A DNA stretch of 64,000 bases from Nemania diffusa (Eukaryota > Ascomycota > Sordariomycetes > Xylariales > Xylariaceae): NCBI GenBank assembly GCA_038501195.1, contig JBBPUQ010000010.1:327501-391500 (forward strand), given 5' to 3'. Position numbers and translations under genes: made by a program. Below are positions 45,047 through 58,464 of the stretch, one piece after another (the stretch's first letter is position 1; each line of letters opens with the position of its first letter). Under the pieces are notes generated by a model. It saw only the letters and a list, made by a program, of their open reading frames with translations. It searched no databases and was not told the origin of the DNA.

Positions 45047-48000
45047 ATGAGTCTGGATTCCCTGTTGCCCATCGCCCCGGCGAGGGTACGAGCCTTGGTG
45101 CTGCCCATCGGCCAGATCAAGCGAGAGCGCTTCCAATCCTTTGTCCAGAGACTTCATCAAGAACATGTCGTCCAGCTCCGCGACATCAGCGCCGATGGGC
45201 GCCCAAATCGAAGTGAGTATTCCATCTCTATCTCTGTTCCATCTAGGCTATATTGTGGTCGTGGGTAGAAGAGTAAATGCTGATCGTCCTGACGAATAGA
45301 CATGTTTTCTCCTCTTGCCTTTCCCGACGGTGCCATATTCTACGATCTAATTACATACGTACCGCCGCCTTCCCACCTCGCCCTGTCCCCCTTCGACTTA
45401 TTTCGGGAGCCACTTGCTGTCATTGCTATTGCAGACGGCCATGAGCTCCAGAACGCCACTTTTAGCAAGAGGCAGTCTGCCAATGGTTATGCGCCGACAA
45501 TGGCCGAGAGGAACATTCGTACGCTCTATCAAGAGCTAGAAGACCTACGGGACACGTATTCCAAGGTCCTCACGCATCATGTGCTCATATTTGACTACAA
45601 CCCGCCTGGTGATAATACGATACCGCTACCAGAAGGGATCAAGGCCATCCCGCCGCTTCAACACTCCAAAAGGACAACTATGAAGACGGTCATGTGCGAC
45701 ATATCCTCTCTCTTGCTAGCAGAGATGAATACTCTTGCCAAATCATTCGAAGCTATGACCTCTATCGACTCCCCTGGCCAGGCTCCAACTCGCCCGGGGC
45801 TCCAGAACGCTGGTTCTTGGACCTCAGATGATGCCAACCCAACAACAAGGAGGAATTCCCAGTTTGCGGTCTCGACAATGACGAGATCAGCTTCCTCAAC
45901 TGGAGCAGATAGGAGCCAGGCCCGTATGTCGATGCCTCCCTTCAAATCGAACCCATTTGGTTCTAGTAGTTCGACCCCTTCCGCGAGGCCATCCACCCCT
46001 GTCCGGAGTGGGCTCTCTAACCCGCCTACTACCTTCGATGATATTTCGGCGAATGGGACTAGCTTAGGACTCTCAAGCCCTGAACAAAATAATATTTCGC
46101 ATCCAGATAGTGCCGAAGAAAGTATTCGGTCCGCGAATCAAGATAAGGTTGCCGTCCAAGGGTTCGGGCCGGGGGGCCTGAATGAGAAGTGGAGGAACAA
46201 GGGCAAAGGGCGAGCTACTATTATAGTAGGGTCTTTGTATCTTCAGGCTGGTCGTTGGACTGATGCCTTAAAAGAGCTCGTCGATGGTGCGACTGTTGCA
46301 AAGTCAATCAATGATCATCTTTGGCATGGTAAGGCACTCGAGCTCATCTTTATTAGTCTTCTTATGCTTGCCTGGGCGGGACATGAATTCCAAGTGCCCA
46401 CAGTATGCCTTTCACCCCACGAGAAGACATCAAGCGGTCTATCTAAAGCACAAGAAGCTGAAGAGGCAGATCCTAACCAACCAAAGTACTTGCGGAACTT
46501 CCAGGTTATCCTTCCGGACCTTTTAGAGAGAATCATAGGGCTGTATTCGAGGATTTCTGGAGAACAGCTCCCTCCCTTTCCGCTATCAGAGACCATTATT
46601 AGATTCTGTAACACCCTCACCGCACTTCATCTGCGTGAGGGTAGGTTCACTAAGGAGTCTCTCGACATGATGGTATTTGGCCAACACCCACCGAAAGCCC
46701 TCGATACCTCCCCTCGCCTTACCATCACACCATCGAGAGGACAAATCAACACCTTCTTATTCAAAGCTTTTCCGTCGTCTACACCTGAAGTACTTACAAC
46801 TATGGACCGTTCGATCATTTTGAGTGGTATTGCTGCTACTTTAGGCATTCTAGGGTACCATAGAAAAAAAGCGCTAGTCATACGTGAATTAATATCGGTA
46901 CTAATTGGAGGCCTGGTTGAAGCTAGGACTAGGGGGGCTGCTGAAGTAGGCATACACCCAGCTGCTGGTCTAGTTGCTTTGAATGCTATTAACGGACATG
47001 GCAAAGGTGCTGGTGCACTTGATCTCAATGAGGGTGATATAGAGCATGGCATAGAAGCATTTCTCGGACTCCTGTGCAGAACATATGGCGTCGTCAGCTT
47101 CGAGGATACTAAGCCCGGCCCTGGAGGCCCATTGACTAGCGATCTGGACGAGAATGTCATCTCAAGAATCAACAGTCAGTCCGTTACAAGACACTTTGGA
47201 TTTCCAAATGTCAAGCTCAATATTGTCCGCTCCTGCATCAACTTCTCTGAGGCACTTCCTGATTTCAATGGCGTACTGAAGTTTTCCAGCGATTTGCTGC
47301 GTACAGCTGGCAGGGGTGTTGCACCGGGTTCTCGGCGGGAAAATGCGGCCCCCATGATTTCGCGGGAAGAACAAATTCGGCTAGTTACAAACATATCGAA
47401 GACTTCCAGCTTGTCACAAAGAATGGGATTGGGCCACCTATTCGCTGAATATTGGGACGAGTTCTTAGTACGCGGGATTACCCTCGACCCTTTACCGATA
47501 ACAAGGCCACCAATTCCACATTCTAAAAATGTTCTACCAGGCGTAACAACAGCACGCACCTCACAGGATGTCAATCCCTTTATTTATAATCCTTTTCTCA
47601 GAACGGTGGACAAATCGGCAGTCGCACAAACCCTTGTTGCTAACGAGGCCGCAACGTTCAGAATCGTGCTACAGAATCCATTTGATATTGATCTAGAAAT
47701 CGATACTATAAAGCTGTGCGCTGAAGGTGCTGATTTCGATTCTTCGGTGATATCAACAGTCATAGGACCTTATCGCACACAAATACTCAAGATACAAGGG
47801 ACCCCTCGAAGCGCAGGGTCATTAAAAATTACTGGTGCGGTTATACGGGTGTTAGGGTGCCGTGAGAGAAGGTTTCCCATCTTTTCGCAATCGTGGACTC
47901 CTGATCAGGAACTAAAAGTGAAGGGTATTGGCCTAGGCGCACTCAAGCAGAACCAGACTTTGCCTCCTCCGGGACCACCGCTTAGACCCGACAGTATAGA

Positions 48001-49510
48001 TCTAAGCGTAATAGAGGCTCAGCCTATTGTTCTAATCAAGTCCACCTCCCTCCCACAGTCGTCTATCATGATACTTGAGGGAGAACGACAGACTTTCTCA
48101 GTGACGTTACGTAATATCTCCACGACACCGGCAGACCTTCTGCTTTTCTCGTTCCAGGATTCTACGCAAGGTCCCCTGCAGACTGCATTGGGCAATCGAG
48201 ACGCGACTCCAGCTGAACTGCATGAATACGAGTGGATTCTCGCAAAAATGCAGGCCCTACGGCTTCGTAAGATTGACGACTCTAATCGATATATAGCGCC
48301 AGGATCAACGGCAACATTCGAATTTGAGATTCTTGGAAAGCCGGGACTCACTAGTGGGACAATACAGATCGACTATGCCCACCTTGGGATGCCTCAGTCA
48401 GAGATAAAGAGCCAATTCTTTACTCGCCAAGTGTGTCTAGATCTTACAGTTACGGTAAATGCTAGTGTCGAGCTTTCACGAGTGGATATTCTCCCTGTCC
48501 AACACAATGTACCGAAACCAATATGGTCTCGCGTAGGATCAGGCGAGATAGAGGAGTCTTTAGCATTCGACGACAACTGTCTACTGCTCTTGGACCTCCG
48601 AAACGCCTGGCCGAGCGGTATGCAGGTATGCCTTAAAGTTGGTAAAGGTATTACTATAGAAGAGCAAATATTACCTGGAAATACGAATCGCGTCGTTGTG
48701 CCGGTCCCAAGGATATACATCGATGACCCACACGCTTCAATACCCGCGTTAAATCCTTCTCGACAGCGACAGTTCGTTGTTAGTAGTAGCAAAATTACCC
48801 CGGAAATCGAGCGCGGGAATCGCGAGGCCTTCTGGTATCGGGAGAAGATGCTCGAAAACATATCCGGTACATGGAAGACTTTGTCCGGGCCTGCGAGAGA
48901 GGGCACTATCCAGTTACGAGGCATACGCCTAACGTCGCGCATGATCGAGGCCATCAAGATCGACGAGGTAGGCATCGATATATCAGTCGAAGATCCCGAG
49001 TCAGACGAGTCTCAGGACTTGGAGAATAGTATCTTCGTGGACGAGTTCGTGCAGATCAAAGTGCAGATCACGAATCGCATGGCCCAGCCCATATACCCCA
49101 CCGTCCGCATCTTACCATCGCTCTGTAACCGGCCGGTCAATGTAGCACTTGACTTCACGCGCAAATTCGCGTGGAACGGGACCCTCCAGCAGACTCTACC
49201 TATGCTAGACGCAAAGTCCAGCACAGAACTATTGGTCGGCGCCACCGCGCTCTGTCGTGGAGAGTTCGAAATCTCCGCCTCTGTCGAGGAGACGCGGCTA
49301 TGGAAGGCAGCGCCAGAGAAAGATGGACGCGAATTGAAAACCAACGGTCAGGCTCAAGACGAGGGAGGGGAGACGATAAGGCAAAGGGAAAGATCCGATA
49401 CTCAGACCATGATGGATGCTGTGCTTGGGGCTAAGGAGCGACGTCTCTGGCATTCTAGAAGACCTTGTATTGTTGCCGTACGAGATAGACTCGAGTCTGA
49501 TGCGGAATAA
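45047..49510 (+). CDS. TRS120: TRAPP II complex subunit TRS120 (TRAPPC9)
   Basis: Two exons (45047-45212 and 45300-49510; 87-base intron) encode 1,458 residues. The start is SLDSLLPIAPARVRALVLPIG, and the first splice joins DGRPNR to NMFSPLAFPDG in phase. FYDLITYVPPPSHLALSPFDLFREPLAVIAIADG is the conserved Trs120 N-terminal signature. Ser-rich insert residues lie at about 205-300, TPR-like helices follow (GRWTDALKELVDGATVAKSI), and long beta-sandwich C-terminal repeats start near residue 800 (ATFRIVLQNPFDIDLEIDTI). TRAPP II is the Rab11/Ypt31 exchange factor at the late Golgi. Human TRAPPC9 is the homologue. One uninterrupted 4.2-kb exon supports the frame. Confidence 0.95.
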
Positions 49511-50272
49511 GAGATATTTAAGTCCGTAGGTAGTGAAAGAAAGTGCAAAATAAGCCTGATATAAGAGAGAAAGAGAGACAGAAGCTGACGATGAGTGAGA
49601 TGGAGGCAAAAGATAGTCTTAATGGATAGAGATAGATCGCAGAAGTAATAACATATGTACGACACCCAAGATCGAAGCCAAAAAATGCTTCATTTACGGC
49701 AACTCAAGTGTTCTAGTGTCTCTTAAACCATACCCTCCTCTCATTACTCTTATTAACCTTAGTTCTTACCTAGCAATTAAAAAATACCTGGAATAACAAC
49801 TCGAGTATAGTAGGTAACCCCTCCAGTATATGCTTTAGCAACATGATAGGCTAGGTAGAGCGAACTAACATACAAATTCTAAATTCACTGCAGCAAAGTC
49901 CGTGTTTTAAAAGGCATAGGTATCAATTCATGGCGAGAAATCTACGGGTATCTCTGATTATCATCTCATATTCACTCATACAGTCCCATCCCTATTCATA
50001 TCATCTAGTGTCGTCTCATGGGAGTGTCTCATATGATCGGGTATCGCGATGGTCCTATAAGCAAACATCAAGTTGTTCGAATCTCCTCGCTAGTCCCGTA
50101 CATGGAAAATAATAATCCCAGTACTTCTTCGGTTAGTTTATTCGTCGTCTCTTCGTCTTATTTATCATTTTAAGCCATTAGAGCCAGACGTTTCATACGC
50201 GGGTATCCTACGACGACAGTCAGTCGAAAGGTCTACCCGTTGAATCATCTCGGGCCGCAGTAAATGATGTTT
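49511..50272. other. Convergent 3' intergenic region
   Basis: About 760 bases between TRS120 and the ASXH gene. Only short chance frames; no gene seen. Confidence 0.6.
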
Positions 50273-51909
50273 CTACTCGTCACTGGGTGGGTGTTCTGCC
50301 GCTTTGCTCTTCTGCTGCACATCTTCCCCATCTCGGTGCTGTTGGGCTTCATCTACAGCACCTTCTACAATCTGATTTGACGTAAAGGTAATTTGTGCAG
50401 TTGTGTCCATGAGCGTATCTGTGTCCTCCACGACATCAACTTGTTGAGTCTTGGGGGTTCCAGGCCTTGTCTCTACGGCTTTCTGCTCAACCACTTCCAT
50501 CGCAGTAGGTAATGACGGCACATTCGGGGTTTCAGCACACTTGCTTGAATCTCCAAGTTTCTGGCCGCCAGGCTCTGTATAATCCTGTGTCGGTTCCCCT
50601 TTGGTGTCAATTTCGGGTAAGCCATCTCTCTTTTTATCCTCATCCCAAGACGTATTATCCATAGGTTGAACTTTGCTACCATTTGTGTCTTTAGGATCAC
50701 CTTTTCGGTCTTTTATACTACCCTCGGTAATGTCTTTATACGGTATATCTGCAGGTTGAGCTTTCGGTGGACTGCATGTTCCTTGACAGTGGTCAGTCAT
50801 AGAAGAAACGATCGTATTCGACTCGGCGGACGCATCGTTTGGCTGCTCTTCAGAACCGTGGCGATTGCCATTTCCATTCGTCTCAGGTCTAGCTTGTGTC
50901 TGTTGGAGCATTGGCATGTCCCATTTCTCCTCGAAATCAGCAGCCCGGAATTCGTCGTAGAAGCCAAGTTGCCGCGACCTATGCGCAGCTTGGGCTTGTT
51001 CAACCCACTCCGGGTCATGAAATCCCCTACTCAAACCCTCCTGGTAACGCGCCACGTCATTGCGAAAATTATTGTTGTTGCGTAGTGCTGCAATATTGGG
51101 GCGAGCGTCGGGTGTGCCAGGGTTTAAGATTTCTGCATCATCTGGGAACTTTGCGAGAATTTTCTCTCTCTCCTCATGTGTTAGAATGTCCCATGCCCTA
51201 GGGCTACATAAAAGCTCCTGTATGGTATTAATGCATGCTCTTCTGTACTACATATTCGATAGCTACTGGATACAAGGCAAAGAAAACGACTTACCCTGAG
51301 CTTCGCATTGACCAAAGGAGAGTTGGGGTCCGTAAGCACCTCATCACAGTTATCCCACTTAGAGCGGCTCTTACGGAAAGCTACACGTTTCGTGGGGTGA
51401 ACATCAACCTTTCGCTTTTTAGATACTGGTACATCAGATAGTTCGTCGGGTTTTCCGTCGTCATCAGCAGCGATGCTAACCACGAAATCCTGTTTCTTGA
51501 TTGTGACACCTTTGCCTGATGGTGATAAGGTCGAGCTCCCACTCTGCGAGATGGAAGAGGAGGCCCGACTAGATCGTCTTAGCATTGTTGAATTCTGTGC
51601 TGGGTTTCCCGCTATAGCGGATTGGCCATTCAAATCGACTCCTTTGATGTTTGCATTTTGCGGCGTACCGAATACAACAATCTCGTCCAGCACTACTTCA
51701 TCTTCTGCCCTGGTTTGGTCTGTGTCACCAACCCTGGCTGAGATGTCAAGTTCGTCGTGGGACGAACTAGCATTACCAAGAGTGGTGTTCTCCTGGCGGA
51801 TACGATACGAACGTACCGTGCGCTTCGGCGTGTTAGTTGGCGGTGCGCGACTGTCGACATCAGCGTCATTTGCTGAGGCAGCCTTGGAAGGAGTCCTGCG
51901 AGGCGGCAT
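50273..51909 (-). CDS. ASXH/DEUBAD domain protein
   Basis: Two exons (51909-51295 and 51217-50273; 77-base intron) encode 519 residues. The first 190 or so are disordered with a basic stretch (KKRKVDVHPTKRVAFRKSRS) that may be a nuclear signal. The Asx-homology (DEUBAD) module begins at residue 205: ELLCSPRAWDILTHEEREKI and LAKFPDDAEI, then FRNDVARYQEGLSRGFHDPEW. The rest is acidic and low in complexity. In animals the module of ASXL proteins activates the deubiquitinase BAP1, and DEUBAD modules also occur in INO80 and proteasome factors. In fungi the partner is unclear. The splice site directly precedes the motif and joins in phase 0. Confidence 0.82.
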
Positions 51910-53007
51910 ACTGATATTAAACAGGACAATAGCAGTTCCAGGGGGATTTATCTAGTGGGCACGGGATATTGGTAGCAGTCATCGAGTCTCTCAATCATGG
52001 ATGGAAGATGAGGCCATAACTCAGATAGAGGTGAGCCGGGGTCGATCTATGTTGGAAATATGGACAGGAGGATGAGGCAGAGTGGCATGACCATTAAGTG
52101 TGTCTGTATGTCAGGTACATAAAAGGTAGGTCGGCAAGGTACTTAGATAGGTAGCTACAGCTACAGGTGCAGCTACCTATCTTCAAGGGGCTAGGTAAGA
52201 GATAAGATTAAGAAGATTATACGTGTAGGTTTATCTACCTAGGTAGGTAATCGATCCAACGACTGGGATTAAAGTTAAAGGCGGTGAAGATCAGTTTGTG
52301 TGCATATACGTGGGAGTTATTGCCAACGCCCAATTAAGTAGTTTGAGTGTGGTAAGTAGCTGCAGGAGTTATAAGGAGGAGGTACATTGCTGGCGCAGAT
52401 ATCAAGTGTGAGCGAGGCTGATGGAAGAGAGATTCCATGACATCCCGAAAAGGCAATTTAAAATGCGCTAGAACCAGTCAAAGAGCTACCTACATGTAGG
52501 TACCTAGGTCAGTACTTACCTGGTACCTACTTAGTCGGCCTAGCCTGGCCCCACAACACGCTTGCCCTTCGACTCCCGGCTAGACCAGATTAGCTAGATG
52601 GTAGGTATCTACGTACATGTTCAGGACAGCTTCCTCAATGCAACTCGAATGCTTCAAACTATACCTGGCTATTTATTCTCAAGATATAGCCAACCAAACG
52701 TACAACCCCCTGTCCTACCTCTTAGGACCTAAGCGGCACGAACTCCTTGGACTACACAGCTCGAAATCAATCAATTAATTCCAAGACCACATATCAGGGT
52801 TCAATTAAGCGGCACAGGAGCAAGAGCGACGTCACTTGCCAACGGCATCCAGAGTTTACGTTGCGTAGCCTTGGCTGGTCTTAAAGACACGTATACCGCT
52901 GCGCTCTTTGTTCCGAACCTAAGCAGCCAATCAATAACTGGTCTGGCAATAAGACGCTACGGCAGCACGCGCTCTCCTCCCAAAGGAGTCTCAGATTCTA
53001 GACGAAG
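51910..53007. other. Divergent promoter region with microsatellites
   Basis: About 1.1 kb between two divergent starts (ASXH gene and SEC22). Palindromic ACCTAGGTA tracts at about 52115-52250 and 52488-52530. No gene seen. Confidence 0.6.
52115..52250. repeat. TACCTAGGTA-type microsatellite tract
   Basis: GTAGGTCGGCAAGGTACTTA with AGCTACAGGTGCAGCTACCT palindromes and CTACCTAGGTAGGTAA. Confidence 0.6.
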
Positions 53008-53822
53008 ATGATAAGATCAACACAGATAGCTCGGGTGGGCGACGGTGCGTCCCCTATCCGGCATTCTCTTATGACATGCAAAATATGTAGAGCTAACGTA
53101 GCCCGCGCCAGGCTTGATGCTGTGCGCATCCGTCGACGATGAGCAGAGCGAATCCTCCTTGGCCGAAGTCAAGTCCCAGATCAAGCTGATACTGCGGAGA
53201 CTGAACCGCAATTCGGAGCAGCAAGCCAGCATCGAGAGCGGGAACTACACATTACAGTACGATGATAACCCAGACCCTTCTCCCACTTCCTCGCCCGTCC
53301 GTGCGTCCGTCTGTCCAAGGCCGAGCTAATACGAGCCATGTGCGTCCTCGCAGTTACCTAATCGCCAACGAGATCGTGTTTCTCTGCATCTGCGACCGCT
53401 CGTACCCGCGCAAGCTCGCCTTCACCTACCTTTCGGACCTGTCGGCCGAGTTCTCCAACTCGTACTCGCAACAGCAACTCCACAGCCCTTCGCTGCGGCC
53501 CTACGCGTTTATGGAGTTCGATACCTTTATTAGCCGCACGAAGGCGACGTATGCGGACACCCGCGCCACGCAGAACCTCGACAAGCTGAACGATGAACTG
53601 CGCGATGTGACCAAGGTGATGACCAAGAATATTGAAGACCTGTTGTACCGAGGAGACAGCTTGGAGCGCATGGGTGAGATGAGCTCGAGGTTAAGAGACG
53701 ACAGTAAGAAGTACCGCAAGGCCGCCGTTAAGATTAACTGGGATCTACTTCTGAAGCAGTACGCACCCATAGGCGTCTTTGGACTCATCGTCTTGTTATT
53801 TATCTGGTTCCGATTCTTTTGA
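53008..53822 (+). CDS. SEC22: Synaptobrevin-type SNARE SEC22
   Basis: Three exons (53008-53044, 53112-53256 and 53354-53822; introns 67 and 97 bases) encode 216 residues. Exon 1 codes MIRSTQIARVGDG, and the join restores the longin start LMLCASVDDEQSESSLAEVK. The longin domain runs to about 120 (IASIESGNYTL-type end, then HYLIANEIVFLCICDRSYPRKL). The R-SNARE motif is about 126-190, with LNDELRDVTKVMTKNIEDLLYRGDSLERM containing the central Arg. The C-terminal anchor is GVFGLIVLLFIWFRFF. Sec22 mediates traffic between ER and Golgi. The first donor is GTGCGT, not the nearby GTGGGC, because only it keeps the frame. Confidence 0.94.
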
Positions 53823-54403
53823 GTTAAGTCCGAAAGTAGCTAAAATAATTTGCGGCCTACAACCCGTTGATTTTGGCGGTAGCAGCCTAAAAACGGATTG
53901 CAGATGCCTGATATGATAATATTACAAGATACCCAGTGAGCCAGCCTAGCGATTAGAGGTTGTGCCTGCCGGTTATTACACCCTCATCATAAGTAAATAA
54001 GTTCAAGACACCACCATGTTCAATCAACCACCGCCATAAGAACTCCGAATGCTTTTCGGCAGCTCAAACCATGTGTGACATGTGAGTTGCAGGCAGAATC
54101 TCTCGCATTTGCGGGTTTCAGCCCTCTGATCGACCAAAACGCCTTGCTATCTCCCATCGCTAGGCTAGAATTTATGGTATACAAGGTTAAATCTAGACAG
54201 TGAACTCCAAAGATCCCTCCATTATGTTTTCGTTCCGTGCATGAGGAACCACATCATAAATAATCGTATCACATCACACACCCCGTAGTGCGCTTGCGGC
54301 TGGGAACTACTCATAACTGTCAAAATGCGCTTCGTACCCCTTCGTCGCAAGCGCAAACACTCCCAACCTTTCTCTGCCGTTAAATCATGAGCCCTGGCAA
54401 TGC
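53823..54403. other. Convergent 3' intergenic region
   Basis: About 580 bases between SEC22 and the zinc-finger gene. Nothing recognised. Confidence 0.6.
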
Positions 54404-55889
54404 CTACATGATTTCACAGCTCGAAGACTTAGACGCGACATTTGCAAAACTGGGTATCAGACTAGCATGGCTCCACTCGAGATGCTCCTGCAGCGTGGTG
54501 ACGCTCTCGAACCCACGCTCATCCTGTGTATACCGCATACGGTCCATGTCGTCATCTCCCTGCTCCTCGTAGTAGTACTCATCGCAGAGGGGGCAGAGCA
54601 GCGGGGCCTGCCACTCGCCCGGTTCGGGTGGGAGGTGGTTTCCGATGGCGATGGGAGGGAAAATGATCGTTTTCTCCTCACCCTTCAACTCCGGCTCTAC
54701 CTCCGCGTCTAGTCCCCTTGCTGCGGTCTGTCCTGGTGTGGTCTGAAATCTTGTATTACTGCTTCTGTCTTCGAGCTCAACGGCCGAAGCGTGTCCTGGA
54801 ATAGGAGACGAATTATTAGTATGAGAATGGGAGCGAGGGTGAGTAAACCCTGTAGCGGCCCAGTTTTCGAGCATGCTTGCTGGTGATGTTGAGGCATGCT
54901 GCCGCGCGCTTGGCATTGAACGTAAGTCTTTCCATACGAGGAACCCATCGCAGAAGTCGCAAACAAAGGCGATGTCTCGATTCCCAGGTCCCAGTCGTTG
55001 AAAATTGCCCGTTGAATTGCAGGCGGCAATCTCTCCCTTGAGAGTCAAATCTGGCTGTGTTATCGTTGTCGTTGTCGTTGAATTTTCCCCTTCTGGATGC
55101 GGTTGCGGCTGGGAAGGTTGAGAGGGATGAGAATGATGTCGCTGCTGAACCCGCCACACCATTAAAGCACCTAGACATCGCGGTCGCGAGGTAGATCCCT
55201 CAAGGTCATCGTGAATGCGCCGCACTGCCCTGCATTGTGCGCGGTGAAGCTCCCGCCTCAACCACCGCGTCTCGGCTGCCCATTCTGGTTCTATTGGCCC
55301 ACCAGCTCGTACCCAGTACTTGAAATTCTGGGAGTGCTGCTGGAATCGGGTGCACAGTTCGCGCAGTTCGTCAAGACTGTCGGCTGTGATTTGTGGTTAG
55401 TTTTAGGATATGATATTGGGCAAAGCCCGGTTGCCTACGCAGCGACCATTGTGAGAATTGAGATGTGAGCACCGCAAAGAAAGCTTAAGAACGAGCCAGC
55501 CGTCACTTGACTGATGGCGGGGGGCTTCGTTGGCATCTCGCTCATCAGCACTACCGGTCTACCCAGAGAGAAGGCCTAATGCGTTGGACAACCGACAAGC
55601 ACCCAGGTCCGGTCAACAAGCAAACAAGCAAACAAGCGATGTAATAACACATACCCTGTTGGTCATTTTCGTAGTAAAAGCGCCCATTGACGAGCGCAGG
55701 GAGCTCCTGGAAGTCTCGTTTCGCCTCATCGAGGGTTTCTTCGAGTAGGCGTAGCTGTTCGAACTCGGGCGACTCCCATGCTCGCTTGTCAGCGAACATG
55801 AGGATGCGTAGAGCATCCTGGATCGAATTTGCGATGATGGCCAGCAGTGATCCCACCGTGTGGACGACTACCCTATCGTCGCCGCTCAT
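54404..55889 (-). CDS. Zinc-finger-like protein of unknown function
   Basis: Two exons (55889-55655 and 55383-54404) encode 404 residues; the intron is 271 bases, the second longest here. The start is the ATG in ACATGAGCGG; upstream in-frame codons are not ATG. The N-terminal region is helical and conserved-looking (VVHTVGSLLAIIANSIQDAL, then FEQLRLLEETLDEAKRDFQE, DSLDELRELCTRFQQHSQNF). The C-terminal part has CDFC (first pair) and a C2H2-like finger, CPLC, then 35 or so residues, then LQEHLEWSH with a His-x4-His. Cys spacing is stretched, so it may not be a DNA-binding finger. No named family recognised. Confidence 0.75.
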
Positions 55890-56554
55890 GTCCGTGCATA
55901 CACAGAGACCAAGCAACCGGCGGCGATAGCAGCCGGATTTTAGGCTGCTCCCCTTCTCCTGTGCTCTTCTGCCTCGTTTTTGTTTCAGTGATCAGATCTG
56001 GTTGTTTAGATACTGTTTGAAGAAGTATATATACTCCGGTAAAAGCGTTGCGATGAAGCGTGGTCGCCGTCTTTGCCGTTTGTGTTGATCTGTTTCACCA
56101 CGCATGCACCATCGCCAACCGCATACGGGTAGTTAGGTACACTTAAAGTAGGTACCTACGTAATGATCTGGCGAGAACGAGTGGGGGCGCTCGAATCCAG
56201 GTACGAGTTGCGGATAGGTAGGACTTGTAAGCTAGGATGTTGGGCGGCCTCAGTTCTTGTTCTAATAGCCCCGGCCGCAAGTCATTGACCTACCTACTCG
56301 TCTGCCTTATCGCGGTGGATAATAACCACAAAAGGCTGTATTAATGCGGCGATTTCCGAGACTAGAAAGGAGTCTGCGCATAGGTAGCTCGGACTTGAAG
56401 GAAAAGTCGATTTGAGATGTGAGGTGTTGGTAAAGAGACATGGTTTTCCGTTAGAGCCGTGTCTTGGTGGTTTACCGGGTGCTGTCGATAGGTACATTTA
56501 GGTTGTTTCCAAATCAATGATTGGCATTTCTCTTGGCAATACCTACATGACGCT

Positions 56555-56690
56555 AGGTACCTACCTCACTACAATGTCAGACCGTGCAGGTACGTACATA
56601 TTCTGTATATACCTACATCGTATCCACTCCAATGGCCCCATTCTAAAATACCTACACATACCTAGTACCTAGATAGGTACCTCGTTAAAG
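56555..56690. repeat. TACCTAGGTA-type microsatellite tract
   Basis: Interrupted TAGGTACCTACC, GTATATACCTAC and ACCTAGATAGGTACCTCG units. Confidence 0.6.
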
Positions 56691-58464
56691 TGTACGATAT
56701 TACATATACAGGTCTGTACTTAAATGCCCAGCGGTTCAGCGTAACACATATATCAGATATTTCACATAATAGGCAGACGTCAAGAATACCGATACACTAC
56801 AGAGTATAGTCCCTACAGTTTGTGGCGGGTATACGTAAGTGTGTCCAAGACTCCAAGGTAGTGAATATATCATCCCAGGCAGGCAGCGGTGGGAGGAGCA
56901 TCGCGTCATTCATAAGGCGTCACTAGATCCACTTGTCTCTTGTGCATATCATATCAGTACCTGGGTAATTAAAGCGAAGGGCCCTGTTCGAAATACACAG
57001 AATGTATCTACCTATTATCTCGGCAGTCTATCGAGGTAGCTTACCTTATATGAACTTACACACCCTGTGCTGAAGTAGGCCCCGAATTGCTACGCTATAC
57101 CGCGTACATTAGGGACCCGACTTAAAAATAATGGTAGATTAGAGCTAGCTACGAGGACTATATTTAAAGCGGCTGTTGGAAAGATAATAATAAGATCGAG
57201 TACCACTGTGAGTACCTGCCCTATTCTTTATATTTGACTAAACGACATACCTAACAAAGGTCGATTTACGAAGAAAGGCTCAAGGGTCTAGAGTCAATAT
57301 GTTACTACTCGTATGCTTCTTAGACGTCGTTAAGAAAGGGAGAGCTCATTATGTAATGACAGGGGGTTTCTCGAATTTTGACTAGGTACCAATGCAGCTT
57401 TCTTTTAATTAGCCACCTAGGAGAACATGCAGTTAAGCCGAGTTAAAATCACTACGTACCTAGAGTACCTGCTAGCCAGGTTAGCTTGTTATAAATAAAA
57501 TTTTGTTGTTTGTCTGCGATGCGCTGAAAAAAAATTATAGCATTTCAGTTGGCTCTTGTATTGTTCGGTAGATTGAACTAACAAACATAGGGACTACAGT
57601 ATGTCTTGACTGCGGTCCTCGGATATTCGTAATCCGGTTCTTCGATTGGTTCGGTGCCGATACGGGTTTCCGATGAGAATCAAAGAAACGGTACCTACCG
57701 AGGTAAGTAAGCGCCTTGCTCTTAGCATTTGTGTAACAGGTGCCAATACTACGGTATGCAGGTGCGCATTGCAGCAGTGGTCTAAGTATAGTAATTTTAG
57801 GTTGATGCTTATAATACGATTTGCAATAGGTACACAATCCGAAGTGCCGGAACTGAATTAGGTACGCATATGCAAGTTAAATCATTTTTGGCTTATAAAG
57901 TGCAGCACATGATACGGTACGTAGGGCTGCGGTAGGATGTACGTACTGCCTAGGTAATTAAGATGATGGTGTCGTCTTTGGGATGCTAAGTATATCTGTC
58001 AGTCCCATAAGCCTCGCTCTCCGTAGCTTCAGTGACTGAATACGAACCCATTCTGCGCGGAAGGAATAGCCACAACTTTACCTAACTTGAGTTGTGCCAA
58101 AATCCGCCATATCAAATCGTAACACCAAAGACTTATTAGCTAACGGTGCCGTGATATCCATACATAAGATACATCCATGTTATCTAGGTACCTAGATAAG
58201 GCTTGAGTAACTGTTTACAGGGATCGTGAAACACGCTATCGTTTGTACGTGTATGTATACGCCTTTGTATGCACACATGTAAGTCTGTTGTTGCTACCTT
58301 CGTATCCCTTCCGCTACAATCTGGCCCCTACGTAATCAAAAGGCTGAGACTAGCAGAGTACAACATCAATCGAATTGTGCCGCCCTTTCCACTGCCGTAT
58401 CCAATTAGGTTTCGCATATGTACCTAGCTTCGCCGCCATTGCATCCAAATGGAAACCAACGCGC

